The position numbers were made by a program, and so were the translations under genes. A DNA stretch of 64,000 bases, taken from contig JASEVX010000007.1 in assembly GCA_031761405.1 (NCBI GenBank), positions 36,460,849 through 36,524,848 of the forward strand. The letters run 5' to 3'. A model generated the notes under the pieces. It was not told the origin of the DNA. It searched no databases and saw only the letters and a list, made by a program, of their open reading frames with translations. This DNA is from Serripes groenlandicus. Taxonomy: Eukaryota; Mollusca; Bivalvia; Cardiida; Cardiidae. Positions 19,851-30,591 of this stretch are shown here, in pieces; within the stretch, counting starts at the first letter, position 1, and every line of letters starts with the position of its first letter.

Positions 19851-22800
19851 CTTTGTCCATCTCGTCAAAAATGAACACATTTACGCCACATTTCGTTATA
19901 TTCCCAATTATCCAATTTTTCACATTTTTTTGAATTTTTCTGGATTCTTCTTCATTTCTAGCGGCATGTGGGAAATGCCATGGGATAGAAAACAGTGTTA
20001 CCTTAGCGTTATAAAATGACTCTGAAATAAATCGTGAAATGAAATTTTTTCCAACCCCGGTCCATCCATGGAAAGACATGACGAGTGTTCTCTTGCTGGT
20101 TCCCCGTTTCACTGACTGGCCAAATTTTTCCAATTCTGTTACAATAGCTTTCACAGCAATTTGTTGGCCAAAGACATTATCGTCCAGCTTATGCTTAAGT
20201 TTGACAATATCAACATTAAATACGGAACAGGAACCGGCCTGAAATAAGAAATAGCCAGCAATACCTACAGACAAGAGTACCATTAATGTTAATACAATGT
20301 CAGAGGACTTCTTCTCTTGCTTATCCATGGATTTTCTTAAAGATTTATTTCTGGATTTTGATTTATCCCGACCAACAGGCCGAGATGTATCGAGTCTCGA
20401 CGCATCTTCCCTGGAGAACACAGAATCTTCAAAACTTCCATCTTTGTAGTTATTGTTATTTTCATTATGTGTCAGATTCTCCTTGTCTCGATTCGTTGTC
20501 CCTTTTACATTCAGCAAACTGCCATTGCTCTGATCATATTCAACTATCTGCTTCAATGGTGTAGACACTTTCTGTTCCCTCTTCAAGTCATACCCCACAC
20601 AGAAATCACTGTATCTTTTTCTGGACTTGGATGCTTGTCTGTCTGAATCTGGTAAAGAAATATTTCAAGCAATGTACTATTGTAAACGTATGCAATGGCT
20701 GACAGTATTGTTCAAAAAGGCATCTCGAACATTAAAAATAAAGTGAATTATGCATTTCCTTTTCCAACATACAATACATCTGCAGCAAATTTTATATTTA
20801 ACCCTTTCCCTCATACAACAATATTTTGTCAAAAGATGGAAATTCTCTATAATTGAATGGATAACCTATGGCTAAAAGTGGAAAACATTGTGGCAAAAGG
20901 AGAAATTGCTCATCTTGAGCAATTTCTTCTTTTTCAGTATGTTTTCAAAAAGCCGTCTGCTGCAGAGGCGTCAGAAAGTGTCTATATGAGGGAAAGGGTT
21001 AAAAGTATAATAAGATATGTTTGTCAAACATAATGAGCGTCACATTGAACATGTAGGAGAATGAATAAAATATTATGCATGACCCGAACCTGGAGCTAAT
21101 TAGTCATTTCTGATCAATCAGACAAGCCTTTTGCATTCAAAATCATGGTGACCTTGACCTTTGACCAGATGACCTATAAATCATTAGGGGCCATCTACTG
21201 GTCATGCCAATCCTCGCAGTCAAATTTGAGGAAATGTTCTGCAGTTATCAATAGGAAAACAAAATTGTGTTCAAGTTCAGTGTGACCTTGACCTTTGAAC
21301 AGTTGACCTCAAGATCAGGTTGACCCTTTTCTTCAAATAGACGCTTTCTGATGCCTCTGAAGCAGGCAGCCTTTTGAAAACATAGTGACAAAAGAAGAAA
21401 TTGCTCAAAACAAGCAATTTCTCCTTTTGCCACAATGTTTTCCACTTTTAGGCATAAGTAATGCATTTTATTATAGAGATTTTTTATTTTTTGACAAAAA
21501 TATGTTCAAAGTCGTCTGCTGCAGATTTGTCGAATGAGGGAAAGGGTTAAACAGCAAACTGTCTTCAGCAGTATGTATATTACAGGACACCGTCACTCGC
21601 TTATTATGGGCACCTTTACATAAGTAACTACTACATTAACGCTTTCCCACATGATGTAGATGTATTTTGCCACATTTGAAGCAGATCTATGACTTTTACT
21701 ACTTCCATGTTTTCAATAACCCTTTCCAACTTGCAGACACATTTTTACTATTATAAATCTGATGCAGAAGACTTCAGAATGTTTTTGTAGCAAAATGTGA
21801 AATTGCTCAAGATTTAATAATTTAACTTTCATTTATGGAGATTTATCACATGTTTGGCCTAGATGTCTGCTGCAGATTTGATTTATGCAGGAAAGGGTTA
21901 ACAGAGATTATCCATATTTTTTGCTTATGTATTTTCAAAGTAAGTTTTAACAAATGTGTTGCACGAAAGAAGGGGTAAACCACGAAGTAGAACTTAGTAT
22001 TACTTACCAAAACTCGCTTCGGAGGGCTCAAGCTCCATTGGAGAGAAGCTCTGCCTCCTTTCTATGGATGAATCTTCTCGATATGGTGTAAATGGAGTGC
22101 TCTGTGATACCTTGAACAGAGATTTACCATTTCATTTATATTGCCGATACAACACTGCATATGTGCCACATTGGGCGATATGGGTTTTTATTGACTCTTT
22201 AATTTGGCATCAACACTTTGTCAGAAAGTGCATTTAAGGTCTATAACTCTAAATACCATGTAGGCAGACAGTGAAGACTCTGATTAGACTGTGTGTATGA
22301 TGCGTTAAGACTCCATATTGCCTTTTCTTCATATCTAAGCCTATGGAATAAATTTGGTTAGAATCAGTCAAGTCTATTGAGCAGAGAAGCTCATAATGAA
22401 AGGGAAAGGGTTCAGTGAGGTTCACCGAGTGAACATATATATATTATATGTAATCAAACATTACAAAGTGTACATGTATTGATATCAGATTACTCTCAAT
22501 GATAAACTTCTTAGCTGAAGTGAAAATTCTCAACCAAGACTGAACCTAAACCAAATTCCATTACCAAAGTCATTTTCAAGCAGAAAATAAAGGCTACGCT
22601 CTGCACCTGAACAAAGAAAGAAACTACAAGGCGGTAGGCGACGTGGGATTCGCCTTGGTTGTGGGTCCTTAGCAATGAAACTCAAAATGCGCACACCCTG
22701 AGCCCGTATAACCCATTCCCACATACAGATGCTCTCTGACACCTCTGCACCAGACGACTTTTGAAAACATTGTGGCAAAAGGAGAAATATTGCTCATACT

Positions 22801-25031
22801 GTTCTTTCATTTATAGAACTTTCATATTTTTTACTATATGTTTTTCGAAAACTTCTGATGTAGATTTTTGTAAGTCATAGAATCGGTTGATGAATCCAGA
22901 GGCAATTATGTACAAATTTGGTTCATGTAACACTGGTACTTAAGACATTAAGTACAATTGATCTCAAACAAACTTCTCTATATGACATAGTTTAATTAAT
23001 TGTTTGCTTTTTGAAAACATAGTGACAAAAGAAGAAATTGCACAAAACGTGCAATTTCTCCTTTTGCCACAATGTTTTCCAGCTGTATTTTGCCACTTTT
23101 AACAGCAGTCATTATTGGACATAGACACAATTAATAAAGCATAAGCTCTTTTAAACTTTGTTAACCCTTTCCCATATTATATATATACAACAAATCTGCA
23201 GCAGATGACTTTGAAAACATCCAACGTCTAAGCAAAATATATTCTTTGTATACAATTGATAAAATTTTGGAAAAAGGAGATAATTGTTCAAAATCAGCAA
23301 TTTCTCCTTTTAACACATTTTTTCAAGGGTCGTCTGCTGGCATGCAAGCGGAAAAGGGTTCATGAGAGCTGAAATTGTAAATATTTTAAAAAAATGTTGA
23401 AAATGTGAAGACACATCATTTTCCCAAATAATAACTATTTGCAGACAACTTTGAAATCACTGTGGGAAAAAATATGGAAAATTTCTATAACGAAAGTATA
23501 ATTATAGAATGAAGTTGAAAACATTGTGGTTAGCGGAGAAGAAATAGCTCATTATGTTTTCAAAAGTTGTCTGCTACAGATACATCAAAATGAATGCAGG
23601 TGATTAAGCCTTTCCCACATGCACTAAATCTACAGCAGACGATTGAAAATGTCTAATCAAACTTATGGAAAATCTCTATATTTGTAGGTATAATTACTGA
23701 AAAAAGTTGAAAACATTGTGGCAAAAGGAGAAATTGCTTGTTTTGAGCAATTTTTCCTTTTGTCACGATGTTTTCAAAAGTCGTCTGCTGCAGATGTGTC
23801 AAAATGCGTCTATAGGTGGGAAAGGGTTAAGCCTTTCCCACTTACAACAAATCTTCAGCAGCTGACTTTGAAAACATCCAGACAAAAACATGAAAAAGCT
23901 CTATAAATGTAGGTATAATTACTGAAAAGAGTTGAACACATTGTGGCAAAAGAAGAGGCGTGAGAAAGCATCTTTAAGTGGGAAATGATGCAGGTGATTA
24001 ACCTTGACTGTGTTGTTACGTAGTAGTTCCACAGGACTCTGAATTGGAGGTCGTCGCACTGCTGTTAAACTTTTCCAGTCTCGTGAAATAGGGGTTGACA
24101 TTTGGAATCGACTTGGCGACAACAGAGGTCTCCGCCTGATTTGTGCCGGGCTTGGATCCCGTTCATGGTTGGACCAAGATACGTTAAAACTGAAATACAG
24201 AAAAAATGCCTGGAAGATTAGGCAGAAATTTGAAAGGAGGTATTTTCCATATATCTGTTCTTCATTAGATTTCCTCATACCTACCTACCTTTTGTCTTCT
24301 GGGAAACTTTTTAAGCCCTTTAGGCTTATATTTCCCCTCAATTTCATTTCTCAGTTCTCCGGCCCGGTTTGTGCATTAGTAGACCTGGGACAGGTCAAAT
24401 CTTCTGTCATGCCACAATTTATCCAATTTTATTTTAAATTGAATCACTGATTTTGAGTTTACCACTTCTGTCGGTAAATTGTTCCACACCTGTATGGTTC
24501 GGTGAGCGAAAGAGTTTAATCGTAGCGATTTATTTGCTCTAGGTTTAATAAGTTTTAGGTTATGACCCCTAAGATGATTGTTCATAATACAGATTTGTTT
24601 GTTTTTCTTTCAATTTGAATTGATTGCTTGTCCAAAGCCAAAATGATGAAATTTTTGCTGTGCAGTGGCGTCAATGTGTGTCTGTTTTATGGAAATTGTT
24701 TAATGTTTAATAAAAAAGATTGTGTATCAAAGAGCAATTAACACCTAGTACAAAATGTTTAAGATCTACCATCTGACCACATCTGTTGTTCATAATCATT
24801 AAATATTGAATGCATATGCTTTTGCAGGATATTAAACAACAAAATGCAAAATAAGCAAATACCACATTTTTCTATGATTATAAAGGACCGAGTTTACACA
24901 TTTTCTAGACCTTTTAAAATTATTTCGACGGGACTTAAAATCCCATTCATTCATTACCTGAATTCATGTAGGTTAGATACAAGTCCAGATTCTCCGGACA
25001 ATTCCATTGCTTCTTCTTCATTATCAACCAT
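19360..25031 (-). CDS. Torsin-family AAA+ protein gene (five-segment model)
   Basis: Torsins are AAA+ proteins of the endoplasmic reticulum lumen and nuclear envelope that need a membrane partner for ATP hydrolysis. Exons on the minus strand: 25031-24958, 24189-24003, 22110-22008 and 20648-19797, with splice phases 2, 0 and 1 matching throughout; torsin-like sequence then continues to 19360 in broken form. The first about 405 residues comprise an acidic start, an R/P/S-rich disordered region, a K/R-rich stretch, one hydrophobic segment (about 239-261, IVLTLMVLLSVGIAGYFLF), LDDNVFGQQIAVKAIV, Walker A GWTGVGKN (316-323, with the Asn typical of torsins), HFPHA, and Walker B VFIFDEMDK (about 379-387). 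The long cytosolic N-terminus plus membrane anchor resembles torsin-4A more than torsin-1A. Introns hold MITEs and a LINE tail. Confidence 0.75.
19797..20648 (-). CDS. Torsin-like gene, exon 4: membrane segment and AAA+ N-half
   Basis: Acceptor TTTACCAG at 20651-20649, entering in phase 1 to give DSDRQASKSRKR. 852 bases carry the membrane segment and the Walker A and B motifs. The frame continues past Walker B as KANKDFLKISCWAPE, where homology stops. A possible donor GGAG|GTAAAG lies at 19796, but no downstream acceptor joins in frame. Read one base over from about 19840, the torsin-like RAGLQKALKE appears, so a frame change is the simpler reading. Confidence 0.75.
20798..21002 (-). mobile_element. 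TTAA MITE in torsin intron 3, left arm deleted
   Basis: TTAACCCTTTCCCTCATACAAC then a jump to ATATTTTGTCAAAAG, with the CTGCAGCAGACG arm missing. The right side is complete to GGGAAAGGGTTAA. Confidence 0.85.
21090..21318. repeat. GACCTTGACC-type dispersed repeat
   Basis: Two imperfect units with TGTGACCTTGACCTTTGA / GTGACCTTGACCTTTGACC and ACCTCAAGATCAGG. The composition matches the core units at 540-1745 and the elements at 36522 and 51210. Confidence 0.5.
21319..21549 (+). mobile_element. TTAA MITE, young subfamily
   Basis: TTGACCCTTTTCTTCAAATAG to GAATGAGGGAAAGGGTTAA. The left terminal repeat is mutated, the remainder intact. Confidence 0.83.
21718..21901 (+). mobile_element. TTAA MITE, older subfamily, hairpin mostly lost
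   Basis: AATAACCCTTTCCAACTTGC to TTTATGCAGGAAAGGGTTAA. It ends about 105 bases before torsin exon 3. Confidence 0.65.
22008..22110 (-). CDS. Torsin-like gene, exon 3
   Basis: Acceptor ...TCTGTTCAAG, strong donor G|GTAAGTA at 22007. 103 bases, phase 0 in and phase 1 out. Peptide VSQSTPFTPYREDSSIER continues the disordered region, with TP and SP dipeptides that could be phosphorylated. An alternative acceptor nine bases in (CACAG) would keep the frame. Confidence 0.7.
22710..22890 (+). mobile_element. TTAA MITE, older subfamily, right end decayed
   Basis: ATAACCCATTCCCACATACAG and CTCTGCACCAGACGACTTTT; the second hairpin arm is gone. The 600 bases before it (22111-22709) include one MITE right-end trace (GGGAAAGGGTTCAGTGAGG, 22400) and nothing else. 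Confidence 0.55.
23011..23083 (+). mobile_element. Isolated MITE hairpin core
   Basis: TTTTGAAAACATAGTGACAA through GCACAAAACGTGC to CACAATGTTTTCC with a near-perfect stem, but neither terminal repeat is present. Only the palindromic centre of the young subfamily remains. Confidence 0.8.
23161..23362 (-). mobile_element. TTAA MITE, older subfamily with TA microsatellite
   Basis: TTAACCCTTTCCCATATTA, an ATATATAT insertion, then CTGCAGCAGATGACTTTG to AAGCGGAAAAGGGTT. Confidence 0.7.
23414..23600 (-). mobile_element. Relic of an old TTAA MITE
   Basis: TTTTCCCAAATAATAAC, TTGCAGACAACTTTGAAATC, GTTGAAAACATTGTGG and GTTGTCTGCTACAGATACAT in order; the second hairpin arm is lost. Confidence 0.5.
23604..23830 (-). 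mobile_element. TTAA MITE, older subfamily, nearly full length
   Basis: TTAAGCCTTTCCCACATGC to TAGGTGGGAAAGGGTTAA. Confidence 0.82.
23827..24000 (-). mobile_element. TTAA MITE, abutting, hairpin deleted
   Basis: It shares TTAA with the copy before it and runs TTAAGCCTTTCCCACTTAC to TTTAAGTGGGAAATGATG. The phrase ATGCAGGTGATTAA flanks the pair on both sides (23590 and 23988), so the pair may be a local duplication. It ends at the donor of torsin exon 2. Confidence 0.65.
24003..24189 (-). CDS. Torsin-like gene, exon 2
   Basis: Acceptor CAG at 24192-24190, donor AAG|GTTAAT at 24002. It enters in phase 2 and leaves in phase 0. Basic, Arg/Pro/Ser-rich sequence (PSPAQIRRRPLLSPSRF, VRRPPIQSPVELL) is typical of a disordered cytosolic tail. 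Confidence 0.7.
24250..24600 (-). mobile_element. 3' end of a LINE-type retrotransposon (5'-truncated)
   Basis: Minus-strand frame 24585-24376 reads RGHNLKLIKPRANKSLRLN, FAHRTIQVWNNLPTEVVNS and IQFKIKLDKLWHD, the characteristic C-terminal end of reverse transcriptases of invertebrate non-LTR elements (pattern: R.N.F..R....WN.LP..VV...S...FK..LD..W). A short 3' UTR-like segment follows to about 24250. No catalytic RT motifs are present. It lies in torsin intron 1 in the sense orientation. Confidence 0.7.
24958..25031 (-). CDS. Torsin-like gene, exon 1 with proposed start
   Basis: ATG at 25031-25029 in AAGATGG context (A at -3, G at +4), then 24 codons and two bases. Donor AG|GTAATG. The peptide starts MVDNEEEAMELSGESG. 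The frame stays open upstream, so a 5' exon is not excluded, but the start context and acidic composition favour this ATG. Confidence 0.6.
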
Positions 25032-25199
25032 CTTGAAATTTACTCTATGGCAATTTATGCAGTCTGAAAAGAAAATCATGAAAACAATTGAATTGTGTAA
25101 TGACATAATGTTCAGTAGTCCTACAAAGAAACTTTCAAGACATTGCGTATGCTCATTTTTCAATTGTGTTATTATCCTGCATACGTTCGGTTGACCAAT

Positions 25200-25565
25200 A
25201 AATGACAGATGATAAAACGAGAAACCGAAAGTCTAAATTATTTGGACTTAATGTTCATGAGAGAAAAAAATGTGTTGCCTTAAATAGTATTTGTCACGTG
25301 TTCTCTTCTGATACGATGAGATTAAATAGTTTCACTGTTCGAAGGGGATAAAAGTATATGCCGCTAAGAAGTGTCAACCGATAAAATATACCTTTACTTT
25401 TTTGACACTTTAAAAAAACTTCCGCACTGGCGGGTATGCACTAACGCAGTTGTTCGGACAAAGCGAGGCTCACGACTATTTCGGTTCTCTGACTCGGGTT
25501 AAGCCAGACTCGCACGTTGATTAATAGAATCGCCCCATTTGTCTTTACACCTACTTCTTCTAAAA
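25200..25565. other. Unique sequence upstream of the torsin-like gene
   Basis: No repeat or coding sequence seen. GACCAATAA (25192) and CACGTG (about 25301) are promoter-type words, and the stretch 25430-25520 is richer in CpG than its surroundings. This is where a torsin promoter would be expected; evidence is weak. Confidence 0.3.
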
Positions 25566-25569
25566 TGCA

Positions 25570-28500
25570 GCCACCATCAATATGCTATATTATTCTATAA
25601 ATTTTGGATGCGTATTGCATGTTGTTTTTTTAATATATATTTTGAATTTATATACATTATGCCATGGCAAGGTGTTTTAAAATTATCTGGGCCAAATTCC
25701 ATTTAGCGGCCACCATCAATATGCTGATTATTCTATAAATTTTGGATGCGTATTGCATGTTGTTTTTTTAATATATATTTTGAATTTATATACATTATGC
25801 CATGGCAAGGTGTTTTAAAATTATCTGGGCCAAATTCCATTTAGCGGCCACCATCAATATGCTGATTATTCTATACATTTTGGATGCGTATTGCATGTTG
25901 TTTTTTTAATATATATTTTGAATTTATATACATTATGCCATGGCAAGGTGTTTTAAAATTATCTGGGCCAAATTCCATTTAGCGGCCACCATCAATATGC
26001 TGATTATTCTATAAATTTTGGATGCGTATTGCATGTTGTTTTTTTAATATATATTTTGAATTTATATACATTATGCCATGGCAAGGTGTTTTAAAATTAT
26101 CTGGGCCAAATTCCATTTAGCGGCCACCATCAATATGCTGATTATTCTATAAATTTTGGATGCGTATTGCATGTTGTTTTTTTAATATAAATTTTGAATT
26201 TATATACATTATGCCATGGCAAGGTGTTTTAAAATTATCTGGGCCAAATTCCATTTAGCGGCCACCATCAATATGCTGATTATTCTATAAATTTTGGATG
26301 CGTATTGCATGTTGTTTTTTTAATATATATTTTGAATTTATATACATTATGCCATGGCAAGGTGTTTTAAAATTATCTGGGCCAAATTCCATTTAGCGGC
26401 CACCATCAATATGCTGATTATTCTATAAATTTTGGATGCGTATTGCATGTTGTTTTTTTAATATATATTTTGAATTTATATACATTATGCCATGGCAAGG
26501 TGTTTTAAAATTATCTGGGCCAAATTCCATTTAGCGGCCACCATCAATATGCTGATTATTCTATAAATTTTGGATGCGTATTGCATGTTGTTTTTTTAAT
26601 ATATATTTTGAATTTATATACATTATGCCATGGCAAGGTGTTTTAAAATTATCTGGGCCAAATTCCATTTAGCGGCCACCATCAATATGCTGATTATTCT
26701 ATAAATTTTGGATGCGTATTGCATGTTGTTTTTTTAATATATATTTTGAATTTATATACATTATGCCATGGCAAGGTGTTTTAAAATTATCTGGGCCAAA
26801 TTCCATTTAGCGGCCACCATCAATATGCTGATTATTCTATAAATTTTGGATGCGTATTGCATGTTGTTTTTTTAATATATATTTTGAATTTATATACATT
26901 ATGCCATGGCAAGGTGTTTTAAAATTATCTGGGCCAAATTCCATTTAGCGGCCACCATCAATATGCTGATTATTCTATAAATTTTGGATGCGTATTGCAT
27001 GTTGTTTTTTTAATATATATTTTGAATTTATATACATTATGCCATGGCAAGGTGTTTTAAAATTATCTGGGCCAAATTCCATTTAGCGGCCACCATCAAT
27101 ATGCTGATTATTCTATAAATTTTGGATGCGTATTGCATGTTGTTTTTTTAATATATATTTTGAATTTATATACATTATGCCATGGCAAGGTGTTTTAAAA
27201 TTATCTGGGCCAAATTCCATTTAGCGGCCACCATCAATATGCTGATTATTCTATAAATTTTGGATGCGTATTGCATGTTGTTTTTTTAATATATATTTTG
27301 AATTTATATACATTATGCCATGGCAAGGTGTTTTAAAATTATCTGGGCCAAATTCCATTTAGCGGCCACCATCAATATGCTGATTATTCTATAAATTTTG
27401 GATGCGTATTGCATGTTGTTTTTTTAATATATATTTTGAATTTATATACATTATGCCATGGCAAGGTGTTTTAAAATTATCTGGGCCAAATTCCATTTAG
27501 CGGCCACCATCAATATGCTGATTATTCTATAAATTTTGGATGCGTATTTGCATGTTGTTTTTTTAATATATATTTTGAATTTATATACATTATGCCATGG
27601 CAAGGTGTTTTAAAATTATCTGGGCCAAATTCCATTTAGCGGCCACCATCAATATGCTGATTATTCTATAAATTTTGGATGCGTATTGCATGTTGTTTTT
27701 TTAATATATATTTTGAATTTATATACATTATGCCATGGCAAGGTGTTTTAAAATTATCTGGGCCAAATTCCATTTAGCGGCCACCATCAATATGCTGATT
27801 ATTCTATAAATTTTGGATGCGTATTGCATGTTGTTTTTTTAATATATATTTTGAATTTATATACATTATGCCATGGCAAGGTGTTTTAAAATTATCTGGG
27901 CCAAATTCCATTTAGCGGCCACCATCAATATGCTGATTATTCTATACATTTTGGATGCGTATTGCATGTTGTTTTTTTAATATATATTTTGAATTTATAT
28001 ACATTATGCCATGGCAAGGTGTTTTAAAATTATCTGGGCCAAATTCCATTTAGCGGCCACCATCAATATGCTGATTATTCTATAAATTTTGGATGCGTAT
28101 TGCATGTTGTTTTTTTAATATATATTTTGAATTTATATACATTATGCCATGGCAAGGTGTTTTAAAATTATCTGGGCCAAATTCCATTTAGCGGCCACCA
28201 TCAATATGCTGATTATTCTATAAATTTTGGATGCGTATTGCATGTTGTTTTTTTAATATATATTTTGAATTTATATACATTATGCCATGGCAAGGTGTTT
28301 TAAAATTATCTGGGCCAAATTCCATTTAGCGGCCACCATCAATATGCTGATTATTCTATAAATTTTGGATGCGTATTGCATGTTGTTTTTTTAATATATA
28401 TTTTGAATTTATATACATTATGCCATGGCAAGGTGTTTTAAAATTATCTGGGCCAAATTCCATTTAGCGGCCACCATCAATATGCTGATTATTCTATAAA

Positions 28501-28740
28501 TTTTGGATGCGTATTGCATGTTGTTTTTTTAATATATATTTTGAATTTATATACATTATGCCATGGCAAGGTGTTTTAAAATTATCTGGGCCAAATTCCA
28601 TTTAGCGGCCACCATCAATATGCTGATTATTCTATAAATTTTGGATGCGTATTGCATGTTGTTTTTTTAATATATATTTTGAATTTATATACATTATGCC
28701 ATGGCAAGGTGTTAATTATCTGGGCCAAATTCCATTTAGC
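25570..28740. repeat. Satellite array, 23 copies of a 138-bp monomer
   Basis: Units run GGCCACCATCAATATGCTGA ... CTGGGCCAAATTCCATTTAGC with spacing of 138. The first unit is 139 bp (CTATATTATTC), the last lacks 4 bp (GGTGTTAATTATC), and one unit at about 27545 has an extra T (GTATTTGCATG). Otherwise units are almost identical: I see only CTATACATT for CTATAAATT at 25871 and 27942, and TAATATAAAT at about 26185. Monomers contain TTAATATATATTTTGAATTT and the palindromic GCCATGGC. The homogeneity implies recent amplification or conversion. No open frame crosses it. Confidence 0.95.
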
Positions 28741-28752
28741 TATTAGAAAATG

Positions 28753-28788
28753 CAAAGACCTAATAACACATGTGTTATTAGGTCTTTG
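28753..28788. repeat. Perfect 36-bp palindrome at the satellite edge
   Basis: CAAAGACCTAATAACACA is followed immediately by its reverse complement TGTGTTATTAGGTCTTTG with no spacer. It begins 13 bases after the last satellite monomer. A larger imperfect repeat (GAAAATGC / GAAAATGC) flanks it directly. Confidence 0.9.
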
Positions 28789-28789
28789 G

Positions 28790-29289
28790 AAAATGCTATA
28801 AATCAGATTATCTATATACAATATATATATATACATTTTTCTGCCCGGATAAATACATAATTGTATGTTTAAATACTATTAAACCATAACAGGATGTACA
28901 GATAAATTACAGGACCGTCTGTCATATTCCACTCTTTCTCTACACTTGATAAAGCCAGGGACAATATATACATACACGGTCGCTGATAAAGCGCTACCTA
29001 CCGATAGCAGATATTGTCAGATTGGAGACAAATTCGTTGGCTCAGCGCGAAATAGTTGTAACTGCTTCTTATAGTTCATACAATTACAACCGTTTCACAC
29101 TAAACCGTTGAATTATTATTCACAGCATACGCTTTTATTGACACAGCATGTATCGTCATAAAGTTTCGGTCTATGCATTTCTTTTACCGATCTTCGGAAA
29201 TAAAGATTTACGCCATGCAGAATTAACCGTATGTGGAACAAAAAGGTACGTAGCTACGTTCATTTGAAAAATCAATATCGGCTATGCTG
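28790..29289. other. Unique AT-rich sequence, no feature
   Basis: A TA microsatellite (28815-28835) and otherwise no recognised repeat or codon-like frame. Confidence 0.4.
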
Positions 29290-29430
29290 CTTAAAAAACT
29301 GAATATGCACGTGCGCGAACATTTCATTGGCTACCGTTTTTGGCTACGTGATGGCGGGCGATCACGTTAGAAACCAATTGACGTCGCCCCCATGGCGATG
29401 AAGACTTTTAACTAAGAAGATGGCGTTATG
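29290..29430 (+). promoter_or_regulatory. Candidate promoter and 5' leader of the TPR-CHAT gene
   Basis: Within 120 bases: an E-box CACGTG (29308-29313), ATTGG (29326-29330), CCAAT (29374-29378), a CRE-like TGACGTC (29379-29385) and AAGATGGCG (29417-29425), which matches the YY1 word common just downstream of animal start sites and points in the + direction. CpG content is higher than in the rest of the window. The first coding exon (34081) begins with an acceptor and 5' UTR, so a non-coding first exon upstream is required. The distance of about 4.7 kb is plausible. Confidence 0.4.
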
Positions 29431-30590
29431 TTATACTATTACGTGCACGTATGTTGGTTTTCCTTTTCTTCCTGTTAAAATTATATAACTTCGAATGGCT
29501 CCGAAAAAATGTCACCCTAATCTCTAAACCTATAGAATAAAGTTTCATTTTAGAATATAATAGAACACATTGTGTGAAAGGGAAGAAACAGCTACAATGA
29601 GCTGCTTTTGCCTTGATACTTTCAAAAGTAATCTAGTGCATAATATGAGTCAAAATTCGTCTGCGTATTGTAAAGGGCTGATTAATCTTTTTAGGAAGGG
29701 GCTCGTTAGAGCCAATTGCTATAGTAGGCGAAAAAATCTCATCTGAAGTTAGATTAAATGGTTCCAATATATATACGTTTAATCTGTGCTCATAATTTGT
29801 GCCAAAGTATACGATTGGTAAAGAGGCAAATTCATCCTCCAAATTGACCAATCAGAACCCTTATTTGGAGCATGGAATTTATTTATGAGCACTAAGGTTT
29901 TAAAAGTTTTACAGTTTCGGACCCAGCTGGACAATTGACAGGAATGTTCATGGGCTGATCTTCTGTGGGTAAAAAATGTTTGTAGAATTTCTTTGCATCG
30001 GCATTACAAAAATAAGTACAGTTCAAATTAACGGGCTGATTTACACAAAGGCATTGTCACAATTGTTCAGACAGACGACTTTGAAAACATTGCGCTTTTC
30101 TCCTTTTTCCACATTAATTATACTTTTATAACAGTGATATATTACATATTTTACAAAGCTGTTTTCAACTGCGGAAGATTTGTTGTCTATGCATTTTGCG
30201 TGCACATGATTTACAAATAATAATTCAACAGACCGTGTCGTGAAAAAAAATCGCGTTCGTACCCTGAAATATTCGAACATAAATACGGATCAAAGTCAGT
30301 GTAAGCACGATAACAAATGTTTGACTAGTTACGGATTTTCGCTGTTTTATAGAGTTTGTAAATATACTGTTATTTTTATTATTTAAATAAATAAGTCACT
30401 ATTTCATCTTTCTGATATGGTACAATACATTAAATAACACATGCTCTTAATGCCAGTGTTTTTGCGTTAAACGATTAAAGTTGAACTTGGACCAATTAGC
30501 ACCCATTTTAAAGTTAATTTTAGTGGGTGGAGAAGTTGTTATTGCGGATTAAATGGCCTAAATCATAGGGCAGATGAGTGAATCAGACTT
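29431..30590. other. Mostly unique sequence with one MITE trace
   Basis: At 30068-30110 ACAGACGACTTTGAAAACAT and TTCTCCTTTTTCCACA recall the TTAA MITE; 29570-29640 holds another trace. No gene is supported. Confidence 0.35.
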
Positions 30591-30591
30591 T

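Noticed and set aside
20039..20564. Plus-strand frames of 67 and 92 codons
   Set aside because: They lie antisense to torsin exon 4, whose minus-strand frame carries Walker motifs.
24169..24450. Plus-strand frame of 93 codons
   Set aside because: Antisense to torsin exon 2 and to the LINE tail; the minus-strand reading explains the sequence.
25570..28740. CRISPR array
   Set aside because: Units are contiguous 138-bp repeats with no unique spacers, in a eukaryotic genome.
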